Positions 55,595 to 64,000 of a stretch of 64,000 nucleotides of DNA are shown one piece after another. Under the pieces are notes generated by a model. It saw only the letters and a list, made by a program, of their open reading frames with translations, had not been told where the DNA came from and did no database searches. The stretch is from Rubrivivax gelatinosus (GTDB lineage Bacteria > Pseudomonadota > Gammaproteobacteria > Burkholderiales > Burkholderiaceae_C), in NCBI RefSeq assembly GCF_004340905.1, contig NZ_SLXD01000004.1, positions 1 to 64,000 on the forward strand, written 5' to 3'. Numbering within the stretch: position 1 is the first letter of the stretch; each line of letters begins with the position of its first letter. The translations under genes were made by a program, and so were the position numbers.

Positions 55595-55807
55595 ATGACC
55601 CGACCCCCTTCCCGAAGCGAGCGGCGGCCCTGCGTGCCGAGCCCGGACGCCAGCACGCCCGACGACGATGCAGCGCTGTCCGCGCTGTTCGAAGCCTTCC
55701 GCGACGGCCGCAGTCCGGCGGCGCAGATCGCCGGCCGGTTGCGCCGGGCGCTGGGCGACGAGGCCGAGCCGGCCCGTGCACGCCCCGGGGATGCGCGTCC
55801 GTCCTAG
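55595..55807 (+). CDS. Small hypothetical protein before aceE
   Basis: A 70-codon frame with a good ribosome site (GGAGA about seven bases before ATG 55595). The product has a charged middle, ALSALFEAFRDGRSPAAQIA, likely a helix, and a Pro/Arg-rich end. It fills part of the 380-base gap between the kinase and aceE. I know no homologue; it could be a leader or spurious. Confidence 0.35.
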   Translation: MTRPPSRSERRPCVPSPDASTPDDDAALSALFEAFRDGRSPAAQIAGRLRRALGDEAEPARARPGDARPS

Positions 55808-55847
55808 ACTTGCGGCCCCCGGCCCACGAGGCCGGCATGGAGCCGCG

Positions 55848-58442
55848 ATGGGTGCACCCGAATCCCTTGAATCCCCCGATACCGACCCGCAGGAGACGCG
55901 GGAGTGGCTGGAAGCGCTGCAGGCCGTCGTCGCCGACGCGGGGCCGGAGCGCGGCCTGTACCTGCTCGAGCAGCTCGAGCGCCAGGCCCAGCAGCTCGGC
56001 GTCGTGCCGCACGTGCCGCCGTACTCGGCCTACCGCAACACGATCCCGCTGGAGCGCCAGGGCGCCTACCCGGGCGACCTGCGGCTGGAAGAGCGGCTGC
56101 TCGCCGTGCTGCGCTGGAACGCGCTGGCGATGGTCGTGCGCGCCAACGAGGCCTACGGCGAGCTCGGCGGTCACATCGCCAGTTATGCCTCGGCCGCCGA
56201 GATCTTCGAGGTCGGCTTCAACCACTTCTTCCGCGGCAGCGCCGCCGCCCAGTCGGGCGACCTCGTCTTCTTCCAGCCGCACTCGGCGCCGGGCATCTAC
56301 GCCCGCGCCTTCCTCGAAGGGCGCTTGAGCGAGCAGCAGCTCGCCAACTACCGCCAGGAGATCGCCGGTCCGGGCCTGTGCTCGTACCCGCATCCCTGGC
56401 TGATGCCCGAGTTCTGGCAGTTCCCCACCGGCTCGATGGGCCTGGGGCCGCTGAACGCCGTCTGGCAGGCGCGTTTCATGCGCTACCTGCAGGCGCGCGG
56501 GCTGCTGCAGACCGAGGGACGGCGCGTCTGGGGCGTGTTCGGCGACGGCGAGATGGACGAGCCCGAGTCGATCGCCGGCCTGACGCTGGCCGCGCGCGAG
56601 CAGCTCGACAACCTGTGTTTCGTCGTCAACTGCAACCTGCAGCGCCTGGACGGCCCGGTGCGCGGCAACGGCCAGATCATCCAGGAACTGGAGTCGCTGT
56701 TCAAAGGCGCCGGCTGGAACGTGATCAAGGTGCTGTGGGGCAGCGACTGGGACGCGCTGTTCGCGCGCGACACGCGGCACGTGCTGCTGAAGGCGCTGGC
56801 CGGCACCGTCGACGGCCAGTACCAGACGCTGGGCGCCAACGACGGCGCCTACAACATCGAGCACTTCTTCCGCGTGAACCCCGAGGTGCAGCGCCTGGTG
56901 GCGCACATGAGCCCGGCCGAGATCGACGCCTTGAAACGCGGCGGCCACGACCTGCGCAAGCTGCACGCCGCCTTTGCCGCCGCCCGGGCGCACCGCGGCC
57001 GGCCGACCGTCATCCTGGCCAAGACCAAGAAGGGCTACGGCATGGGCGGCGCCGGTGAGAGCCGCATGACCGCGCACCAGGCCAAGAAGCTCGACGTCGA
57101 GGCGCTGAAGGCCTTCCGCGACCGCTTCGCCTTGCCGCTGGACGACGCCGACGTCGCCGCGCTGAAGTTCTACAAGCCGGCCGACGACAGCCCCGAGATG
57201 CGCTACCTGCGCGAGCGCCGCGCCGCGCTCGGCGGGCCGCTGCCGCGGCGCAACCCCGCCGCGCCGGTGCTGCCGGTGCCGCCGCTGGCGGCCTGGGGCA
57301 GCTTCGCGCTCGACGCCGACGGCAAGGAGATGAGCACGACGATGGCCGCCGTGCGCCTGCTGGGTGGCCTGCTGAAGGACCCGGTGCTCGGCCCGCGTGT
57401 CGTGCCCATCGTCGCCGACGAGGCGCGCACCTTCGGCATGGCGAGCCTGTTCCGCCAGATCGGCATCTACGCGCCCGGCGGCCAGCGCTACGAGCCCGAG
57501 GACGCGGCCTCGATGCTGTACTACCGCGAGTCGGCCGACGGCCAGCTGCTGGAGGAGGGCATCAACGAAGCCGGCGCGATGAGCTCGTGGATCGCCGCGG
57601 CGACGAGCTACGCGGTGCACGGGCTGCCGATGCTGCCGGTCTACATCTACTACTCGATGTTCGGCTTCCAGCGTGTCGGCGACCTGATCTGGGCCGCCGC
57701 CGACCAGCGGGCGCGCGGCTTCCTGTTCGGCGCCACCGCCGGCCGCACGACGCTGGGCGGCGAAGGCCTGCAGCACCAGGACGGCTCCAGCCTCGTCGTC
57801 GCCGCGACGGTGCCGACCTGCCGCGCCTGGGATCCGGCGCATGCCGGCGAGCTGGCGGTGATCCTCGAGCACGGCCTGCAGCGCATGCTGGTCGAGCAGC
57901 ACGACGAGTTCCACTACGTCACGCTGACCAACGAGAACCTCGCGATGCCCAGCCTGCCCGAAGGCGTGCACGAGGACCTGCTGCGCGGGCTGTACCGGCT
58001 GGAGAGACACGGCGACGGCCCGGCGCGGGTGCGGCTGGTGGGCTCGGGCGCGATCCTGCGCGAGGTGCAGGCGGCGGCGCGGATGCTGGCCGCCGAGCAC
58101 GGCCTCGCCTGCGAGGTGTTCAGCGCCACCAGCTTCTCCGAGCTGGCGCGCGAGGCGGCCGAGTGCCGGCGCCTGGACCGTCTGCAGCCGCAGGACGCGC
58201 AGCGCGTCTCGCACGTCGAGCGCCTGCTGGCCGGGGACGCGCCGGTGGTCGCGGCCACCGACTACGTGCGCGCCTGGCCGCAGCTGATCGCCGAGTACGT
58301 CGACGCGCGCTACGTCACGCTGGGCACCGACGGCTTCGGCCGCAGCGACACGCGCCGGCGCCTGCGCGAGTTCTTCGAGGTCGATGCGGCGAGCATCGTG
58401 CAGGCGGCGCTGCAGGCGATGAGGATGCCGCGGCGGGGCTGA
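55848..58442 (+). CDS. aceE: Pyruvate dehydrogenase E1 component (homodimeric type)
   Basis: An 864-residue thiamine-diphosphate enzyme that decarboxylates pyruvate and passes the acetyl group to lipoyl-E2. Features: VPPYSAYRNTIPLERQGAYPGD in the N-terminus, the ThDP motif VFGDGEMDEPESIAGLTLAAREQLDNLCFVVNCN split near 225-258 (GDG...N), and EEGINEAGAMSSWIAAATSYA in the middle domain. It is slightly shorter than the ~887-residue E. coli enzyme. ATG 55848 is chosen; the open frame upstream has no family similarity. No aceF or lpd gene follows, and a hairpin ends the transcript, so this may be a second copy whose E2/E3 lie elsewhere. Confidence 0.93.
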   Translation: MGAPESLESPDTDPQETREWLEALQAVVADAGPERGLYLLEQLERQAQQLGVVPHVPPYSAYRNTIPLERQGAYPGDLRLEERLLAVLRWNALAMVVRANEAYGELGGHIASYASAAEIFEVGFNHFFRGSAAAQSGDLVFFQPHSAPGIYARAFLEGRLSEQQLANYRQEIAGPGLCSYPHPWLMPEFWQFPTGSMGLGPLNAVWQARFMRYLQARGLLQTEGRRVWGVFGDGEMDEPESIAGLTLAAREQLDNLCFVVNCNLQRLDGPVRGNGQIIQELESLFKGAGWNVIKVLWGSDWDALFARDTRHVLLKALAGTVDGQYQTLGANDGAYNIEHFFRVNPEVQRLVAHMSPAEIDALKRGGHDLRKLHAAFAAARAHRGRPTVILAKTKKGYGMGGAGESRMTAHQAKKLDVEALKAFRDRFALPLDDADVAALKFYKPADDSPEMRYLRERRAALGGPLPRRNPAAPVLPVPPLAAWGSFALDADGKEMSTTMAAVRLLGGLLKDPVLGPRVVPIVADEARTFGMASLFRQIGIYAPGGQRYEPEDAASMLYYRESADGQLLEEGINEAGAMSSWIAAATSYAVHGLPMLPVYIYYSMFGFQRVGDLIWAAADQRARGFLFGATAGRTTLGGEGLQHQDGSSLVVAATVPTCRAWDPAHAGELAVILEHGLQRMLVEQHDEFHYVTLTNENLAMPSLPEGVHEDLLRGLYRLERHGDGPARVRLVGSGAILREVQAAARMLAAEHGLACEVFSATSFSELAREAAECRRLDRLQPQDAQRVSHVERLLAGDAPVVAATDYVRAWPQLIAEYVDARYVTLGTDGFGRSDTRRRLREFFEVDAASIVQAALQAMRMPRRG

Positions 58443-58446
58443 AAAC

Positions 58447-58478
58447 GACGACGCCCGGGTCGCGGCCCGGGCGTCGTC
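58447..58478. terminator. Strong hairpin after aceE
   Basis: ACGACGCCCGGG (58448-58459) and CCCGGGCGTCGT (58466-58477) form a perfect 12-base stem around a six-base loop, extendable by one pair. AAAA lies just before it (58442-58445), so on the minus strand the hairpin is followed by TTTT, fitting a terminator for the small minus-strand gene and probably working in both directions. Confidence 0.7.
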
Positions 58479-58512
58479 TGCCGGAACCGGGCCTCGCGGG
58501 GCCCGGCCGGTT

Positions 58513-58641
58513 TCAAAGCCCCTGAGGAGTCAGCGCATAGGGCAGCAGCGGAACCAGGCTGATGGCCAGGATCGCCAGCAGCGCCCAGCGGTCCAGCTGG
58601 CGAAGTTCGGTCTCTTTGGCAATGGCAGTTTCGTGACGCAT
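58513..58641 (-). CDS. Small single-helix membrane protein
   Basis: A 42-residue frame (ATG 58641, GGAGA upstream on the minus strand) with a charged N-terminus (MRHETAIAKETELRQLDRW) and a single hydrophobic helix ALLAILAISLVPLLPYAL. Its context between two terminators and the tRNA-Thr promoter is consistent with a real mini-gene, but no homologue is known to me. Confidence 0.45.
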   Translation of the reverse strand: MRHETAIAKETELRQLDRWALLAILAISLVPLLPYALTPQGL

Positions 58642-58847
58642 GGCAGTTTCTCCGACGGTAGTGAGAGTGACGCTAGAGCAGACAAACGCGCCGGTCATTT
58701 GGTGACTGCGCAGTCACGAAATATACGGATCGGGAGAATCGTCGTCGGGTGGCGCCCGTTTGCCCGTGTGTCGAGTGCGGGCTTGATCGGTCGTCTTGAG
58801 GCCGGGCATCCGGTTCGCAGGGGCGGCGGCAACATCCTCCCAGGAAT

Positions 58848-58878
58848 TTGCTGGGAGCCGCGAGAAGCGTGCTATAGT
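58848..58878 (+). promoter_or_regulatory. Candidate tRNA-Thr promoter
   Basis: TTGCTG (58848-58853) and TATAGT (58873-58878) precede the tRNA; the -10 element ends 14 bases before it. The spacer of 19 bases is longer than ideal. Confidence 0.4.
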
Positions 58879-58892
58879 CATGGGCTTACGCC

Positions 58893-58968
58893 GCCGGTGT
58901 AGCTCAGTTGGTAGAGCAGCGCATTCGTAATGCGAAGGTCGGGAGTTCGACTCTCTTCACCGGCACCA
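58893..58968 (+). tRNA. tRNA-Thr (anticodon CGU)
   Basis: A 76-base tRNA with encoded CCA. Acceptor stem GCCGGTG pairs with CACCGGC, the D loop AGCTCAGTTGGTAGAGC and T loop GAGTTCGACTC are standard, and the anticodon loop TTCGTAA has CGT, reading ACG threonine codons. Confidence 0.97.
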
Positions 58969-58973
58969 CATTC

Positions 58974-59027
58974 AGCCCCGATCCCTCCTAGGACAAGCAC
59001 TTAGGGCGGCATCGGGGCTTCGTTTTT
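58974..59027 (+). terminator. Intrinsic terminator after tRNA-Thr
   Basis: AGCCCCGAT (58974-58982) and ATCGGGGCT (59011-59019) form a perfect nine-base stem with a 28-base loop, followed by TCGTTTTT. Good fit for a factor-independent terminator of the tRNA transcript. The remaining bases to 59182 hold no gene I can support. Confidence 0.75.
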
Positions 59028-59182
59028 GTGTCACTCGCCTGTGTCGGTCAACCTCTTGACCGACGAAGCAGACGACGTGCGCGAACCTGGCCTGTACAGG
59101 CGCTGCTCCAGTGTCAGCGGGCAGGTGCGGCGGTGGCGGCGACGGTGCCCAGTTGCCCGTCGCTCTGGAGCGCCTTGCGCCC

Positions 59183-60115
59183 TCAAGTCCCGTTCTCCGG
59201 CCCGCCACTGATCTCTTCGGTCTGGAATGCCCGCGTGAAGTCGCAGCATTCCTGGGCCAGCATCACGATCGACGAGATCAGCGTGCTTCTCTGCTCGTTG
59301 CGGTAGATCGCGTTGTACTGGATCTCCGGCAGGGAGGGCGTCACGTCCACGACGTCGAGCAGCCCGGCCGCCACCAGCGGCTCCATGCACTCGTGAGGCA
59401 GGTGGCTGATGCCCAGCCCGGACACGGTCATGCCGATGATCGCGACGAGGTTGTTGCTGGCGATCGTCTTGGCCGGACTGAAACCGAAGGACTTGAACCA
59501 GCGCTCGTAGGCGAGACCTGTACCTGAGCGCTCGCCCTGCGTCAGCAGGCGATGCGACACGAGTTCATGGACACGATAGGTCCTGTCGCGCCGCAGGACG
59601 CCGGGCTTGCACATCCAGGCGTTCTGCACCCGGGCCAGGGGTTTGGCCACGATGCGCTCGTCGTCTGCCAGCGCCGGCACGATGGCCAGGTCGAGCTGGT
59701 CGGCCAGGAGCTTGTCGCGCAGCGAGACGCTCGCGTCGACGTCGGGTTCGATCACCAGCATCGGATAGTGCGTGTTGATGTTCCCGACCAGGCGCGGCAG
59801 CCAGGTCATCGCGGTGAGCTCGGTGACGCCGATGCGCAGGCGTCGCTTGATGATCTCCGGGCGCTGGAAGCGCTGCACCACCTCGTCGCGTTCGGCGAGA
59901 AAGCGCGAGGCGATCGCGAACATCTCCTCGCCTTTCTCGGTCAGCCGCGCGGTGCGCTGCGTGCGGTCGAACAAGGGTGTCTCGAACGCCCCTTCGAGCT
60001 CCTGCACCCGCTTCGAGATCGCCGACTGGGTCGTGTGCAGCTTCTGCGCCGCCTGGGTGAAGCCGCCCAGCTTGGCGACCCAATACACCGCTTCCAACTG
60101 CTTGAACGTGATCAT
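59183..60115 (-). CDS. CysB-like LysR-family regulator
   Basis: A 310-residue regulator with a CysB/Cbl-like helix-turn-helix (FKQLEAVYWVAKLGGFTQAA, TTQSAISKRVQELE) and an effector domain from ~92 (RLRIGVTELTAMTWLPRLV). ATG 60115 is chosen over a 24-codon extension. It is divergent from the amino-acid transporter operon, which it probably controls. No promoter in the 176-base gap matches well; TTGACC at 60156-60161 is a possible -35 for the operon. Confidence 0.88.
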   Translation of the reverse strand: MITFKQLEAVYWVAKLGGFTQAAQKLHTTQSAISKRVQELEGAFETPLFDRTQRTARLTEKGEEMFAIASRFLAERDEVVQRFQRPEIIKRRLRIGVTELTAMTWLPRLVGNINTHYPMLVIEPDVDASVSLRDKLLADQLDLAIVPALADDERIVAKPLARVQNAWMCKPGVLRRDRTYRVHELVSHRLLTQGERSGTGLAYERWFKSFGFSPAKTIASNNLVAIIGMTVSGLGISHLPHECMEPLVAAGLLDVVDVTPSLPEIQYNAIYRNEQRSTLISSIVMLAQECCDFTRAFQTEEISGGPENGT

Positions 60116-60291
60116 GACGCACCATCTTTGGGCTGGTTGGGGTTCAGATCGCGGGTTGACCCTCATTCGATTCCGAAAACTCATCATAAAGCATGGAAAT
60201 TAATCGCTTTTCACGATCCTCCAGGATTCCCACAATCAGACCCAATCCCACGCAACGGGTCATGCCGCTCCCCACCCCTCTGGAGGTCTAC

Positions 60292-61134
60292 ATGTTTCGG
60301 TTCCTGTCAAACCGTGCCCGGCGCACGCTCTTCGGCACCGTCGTCATCGCTCTGTGCGCCACGTCCACCGCGGCCCAGGCCAACCGGCTGGAGGAGATCA
60401 AGGCACGCGGAAAGCTGATCTGCGCCACGCTGTCCGGCTCCGAGCCCCTGGCTTTCCAGGATCCGAAGACGCGCCAGTACGTGGGCTTCGACGTGGACAC
60501 CTGCGCTGCGATCGCCAAGCGCCTGGGGGTGGCACTGGAGCACAAGCCGATCGCGGTCGAAGCCCGCATCCCCGAGCTCGCGCTCGGCCGGGTCGACGTC
60601 GTCGCGGCGGCGATGGGCTACACCAAGGAGCGCGCGGAGCAGATCGCTTACACCGACATCCACTACCAGATCCCGCTGAAGATCATCGTCGCCAGCAACT
60701 CCGGCATCGAGAAGTTCGCCGATCTGGCGGGCAAGAAGATCAGCGCGAACAAGGGCAGCACGCCCGAGCTGTACGCACGCAGCAAGATCCCCGGCGCCGA
60801 GGTCGTGACCTATCAGGACGGCTCGACCGGCTTCCTCGCGCTGGCGCAGGGCAAGGTCCAGGGCTTCGCGATCGCGCAGGCCACCGGCGCCCGCTTCATC
60901 GAGACGACCGGCGGAAAGTTCAAGTTCCTCGACGAGTCCCTCGCGTTCGAGCCCACCGGCCTGGGCATCAAGAAGGGCGAGCCGGAGCTGCTGGCCGCCG
61001 TCAACAAGGCGCTGCGCGACATGGAAGCCTCGGGCGAGCTCGACGCGCTGTGGACCAAGTGGTACGGCCCCGAGACGCGATTCAAGATCGTGCGCGAGAA
61101 GAAGCTGACGCCGGTCTCCGCGTTCTCGAACTGA
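60292..61134 (+). CDS. Amino-acid ABC transporter substrate-binding protein
   Basis: A 280-residue periplasmic protein. The signal peptide ends ATSTAAQA at about residue 30. Family 3 (polar amino acid) landmarks are RGKLICATLSGSEPLAFQD, YVGFDVDTCAAIAKRLG and ALGRVDVVAAAMGYTKER. ATG 60292 follows an excellent GGAGG at 60282-60286. First gene of the ABC operon; the ligand cannot be told, but the aminotransferase at the end suggests an amino acid such as aspartate, glutamate or a keto-acid precursor. Confidence 0.92.
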   Translation: MFRFLSNRARRTLFGTVVIALCATSTAAQANRLEEIKARGKLICATLSGSEPLAFQDPKTRQYVGFDVDTCAAIAKRLGVALEHKPIAVEARIPELALGRVDVVAAAMGYTKERAEQIAYTDIHYQIPLKIIVASNSGIEKFADLAGKKISANKGSTPELYARSKIPGAEVVTYQDGSTGFLALAQGKVQGFAIAQATGARFIETTGGKFKFLDESLAFEPTGLGIKKGEPELLAAVNKALRDMEASGELDALWTKWYGPETRFKIVREKKLTPVSAFSN

Positions 61135-61162
61135 GCGCCGGGTCCATACGCGCAGAGACACG

Positions 61163-61867
61163 ATGATGGAGTCGCTCGATTTCGGCGCCGTCCTGCAGGG
61201 ACGCTACCTGCAATGGTTCGTGGCCGGGGCGGCCAAGACGCTGCTGCTCTTTGCAGCGTGCTGGCTGGCTGGCTTTCTTCTGAGCTTCGTCGTCGTGTCG
61301 CTGCGCCAGTCCAGGGTTCGGGGGCTGGAGGCGCTGGCGCGCCTGTTCGTCGACTACCACCGCAACGTTCCGGGCCTGGTCCAGGTGTTCATCTGGTACT
61401 TCGGGATCCCGCAGCTGCTGCCCGATGCCTGGCAGGCCTGGATCAACGCGCAGGGCAGCGAGTTCCTGCTGGTGTGGATCGCGCTGTCGCTGAACGCAGC
61501 GGCCTACATGTCCGAGGACCTGCGCAGCGGCATCCGCTCGCTGCCCGCGACGCAGATGGAGGCCGCGCGAGCCCTGGGCATGAGCTTCGTGCAGGCGATG
61601 CGGCTGATCGTGCTGCCGCAGGCGCTGCGGGTGGCCATCCCGCCGCTCGTCAACCAGTCGCTGAGCCTGTTCAAGTCGACGAGCCTCGCGATGGCCGTCG
61701 GCCTGGCCGAGATCACCTACGTGTCGCGGCAGGTCGAGAACGAGTCGTTCCGCACCTTCGAGGCCTTCGCCGTGGCCTCGGCCTTCTACTGGATCTGCTC
61801 GTTCACGATCATGGCCCTGGGGCACCTGGCCAGCCAGCGTCTCAATCCCGCGGTGAGCACCCGATGA
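61163..61867 (+). CDS. Amino-acid ABC transporter permease 1
   Basis: A 234-residue inner-membrane permease of the HisM/GltJ type with about five helices. The EAA loop is clear: EAARALGMSFVQAMRLIVLPQALR (~133-156, written in part). YFGIPQLLPDAWQAW is typical of the first periplasmic loop. ATG 61163. Its stop overlaps the next start by four bases (ATGA), so the two permeases are made together and form the membrane channel as a heterodimer. Confidence 0.92.
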   Translation: MMESLDFGAVLQGRYLQWFVAGAAKTLLLFAACWLAGFLLSFVVVSLRQSRVRGLEALARLFVDYHRNVPGLVQVFIWYFGIPQLLPDAWQAWINAQGSEFLLVWIALSLNAAAYMSEDLRSGIRSLPATQMEAARALGMSFVQAMRLIVLPQALRVAIPPLVNQSLSLFKSTSLAMAVGLAEITYVSRQVENESFRTFEAFAVASAFYWICSFTIMALGHLASQRLNPAVSTR

Positions 61868-62565
61868 TCGACATTCTTCAGGACTACGGGCTGCTGCTGC
61901 TGGTCGGGCAGTTCCCCGACGGCCCGCTGGGCGGCCTGGCGCTGACGCTCGTGCTGGCGATTGCCGGTCTCGTGCTGTCGTTCCCGCTGGCGGTGCTGAT
62001 GGGCGTCGCGCGCACGAGCCCGATCCGGGCGGTGCGCATGCCGGCCACCGCCGTCGTGCAGGCGGTACGCGGCCTGCCGGTGCTGATGCTGATCTTCTGG
62101 GCCTATTTCATCGTCCCGCTGCTCGTGGGGCGCAGCGTCTCGGGCATCACGACCGTGATCTGTGCCCTGGTGGCCTACGAGCTGGCGTTTCTCGGCGAGG
62201 TGGTGCGTGCCGGCATCGAGGCGATCCCGAAGGGGCAGGTCGAGGCGGCGCGCTCGCTGGGCATGAGCTACGGCCAGACCATGCGCAAGATCGTGCTGCC
62301 CCAGGCCCTGGTGCAGATGACGCCGAGCATCCTCAACCAGTTCATCAACCTCATCAAGAACACGTCGCTGGGTTACATCATCAGCGTCAACGAGCTGACC
62401 TATTCCGCCTATCAGGTCAACGCGCAGTTGCTGACGCGGCCGTTCGAGGTTTACGCGATTCTCGCCTTGACCTACTTCCTGCTCTGCTGGCTGTTGGGCC
62501 TGGGTGTCAACCAGCTCGAAAAGAGCATCAACCGGCGGCGCCAGGCCGTGCCGCGGAGCGCCTGA
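61864..62565 (+). CDS. Amino-acid ABC transporter permease 2
   Basis: A 233-residue permease of the HisQ/GltK type, five helices, with the EAA loop [20 protein letters not shown] and [23 protein letters not shown] 61864 is the coupled start. Partner of permease 1; the ATPase gene follows directly. Confidence 0.92.
   Translation: MIDILQDYGLLLLVGQFPDGPLGGLALTLVLAIAGLVLSFPLAVLMGVARTSPIRAVRMPATAVVQAVRGLPVLMLIFWAYFIVPLLVGRSVSGITTVICALVAYELAFLGEVVRAGIEAIPKGQVEAARSLGMSYGQTMRKIVLPQALVQMTPSILNQFINLIKNTSLGYIISVNELTYSAYQVNAQLLTRPFEVYAILALTYFLLCWLLGLGVNQLEKSINRRRQAVPRSA

Positions 62566-64000
<1,435 letters not shown>

Overview
The window is one contiguous piece of a very GC-rich bacterial chromosome. 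Dense genes, short overlapping reading frames, homodimeric-type aceE, polar-amino-acid ABC genes and betaproteobacterial-style chemoreceptors point to a betaproteobacterium of the order Burkholderiales, probably near Rubrivivax, Roseateles or Leptothrix. The genus is inference; no rRNA gene is present to settle it.

Layout. 1-4800 is a fermentation block: the end of pflA, a MaoC/phosphotransacetylase fusion, ackA and a FocA-type formate channel, which together would turn acetyl-CoA into acetate plus ATP and move formate. 5035-15885 is signalling: a YidB-like protein, a LytS/LytTR two-component pair, a LOV-PAS-GGDEF-EAL protein that may link blue light to c-di-GMP, and three tandem chemoreceptors sharing a near-identical output domain. 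16247-20651 is a copper-type operon: DUF2946 protein, MbnP-like and MbnH-like 'metallo-mystery pair', an outer-membrane barrel and a PCuAC chaperone, with coupled overlaps. ilvD, a lipoprotein, a DUF2062 protein and a stretch of decayed genes (nhaR and others) follow up to 25075.

25076-34055 is a catabolic island of the oxamate carbamoyltransferase type: a LysR regulator and an MHS-family transporter on the minus strand, divergent from carbamate kinase, fdrA, a DUF1116 gene, two membrane-protein genes and a DUF2877 gene. The expected role is breaking down a carbamoylated intermediate such as oxalurate to oxamate and ATP, with the membrane proteins as likely transport.

34269-44483 is a defence island: a WYL regulator faces a complete Wadjet jetABCD operon followed at once by an rmuC-type gene. 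A palindrome lies across the predicted jetA promoter. The island ends at a broken phosphoesterase gene and the 3' end of tRNA-Ser(UGA). Base composition is visibly less GC-rich here than in the flanks.

44932-58641 is mostly housekeeping: apaH, a CNNM/CBS protein, SapC-like protein, dusC, an M17 aminopeptidase, an unknown protein, a VanZ-like protein, a DUF4397 lipoprotein, an OmpR-type regulator with a sensor kinase broken by an eight-G run, and a stand-alone aceE. tRNA-Thr(CGU) with a clear terminator follows, then a CysB-like LysR gene divergent from an amino-acid ABC transporter operon that ends in an aminotransferase cut by the window edge.
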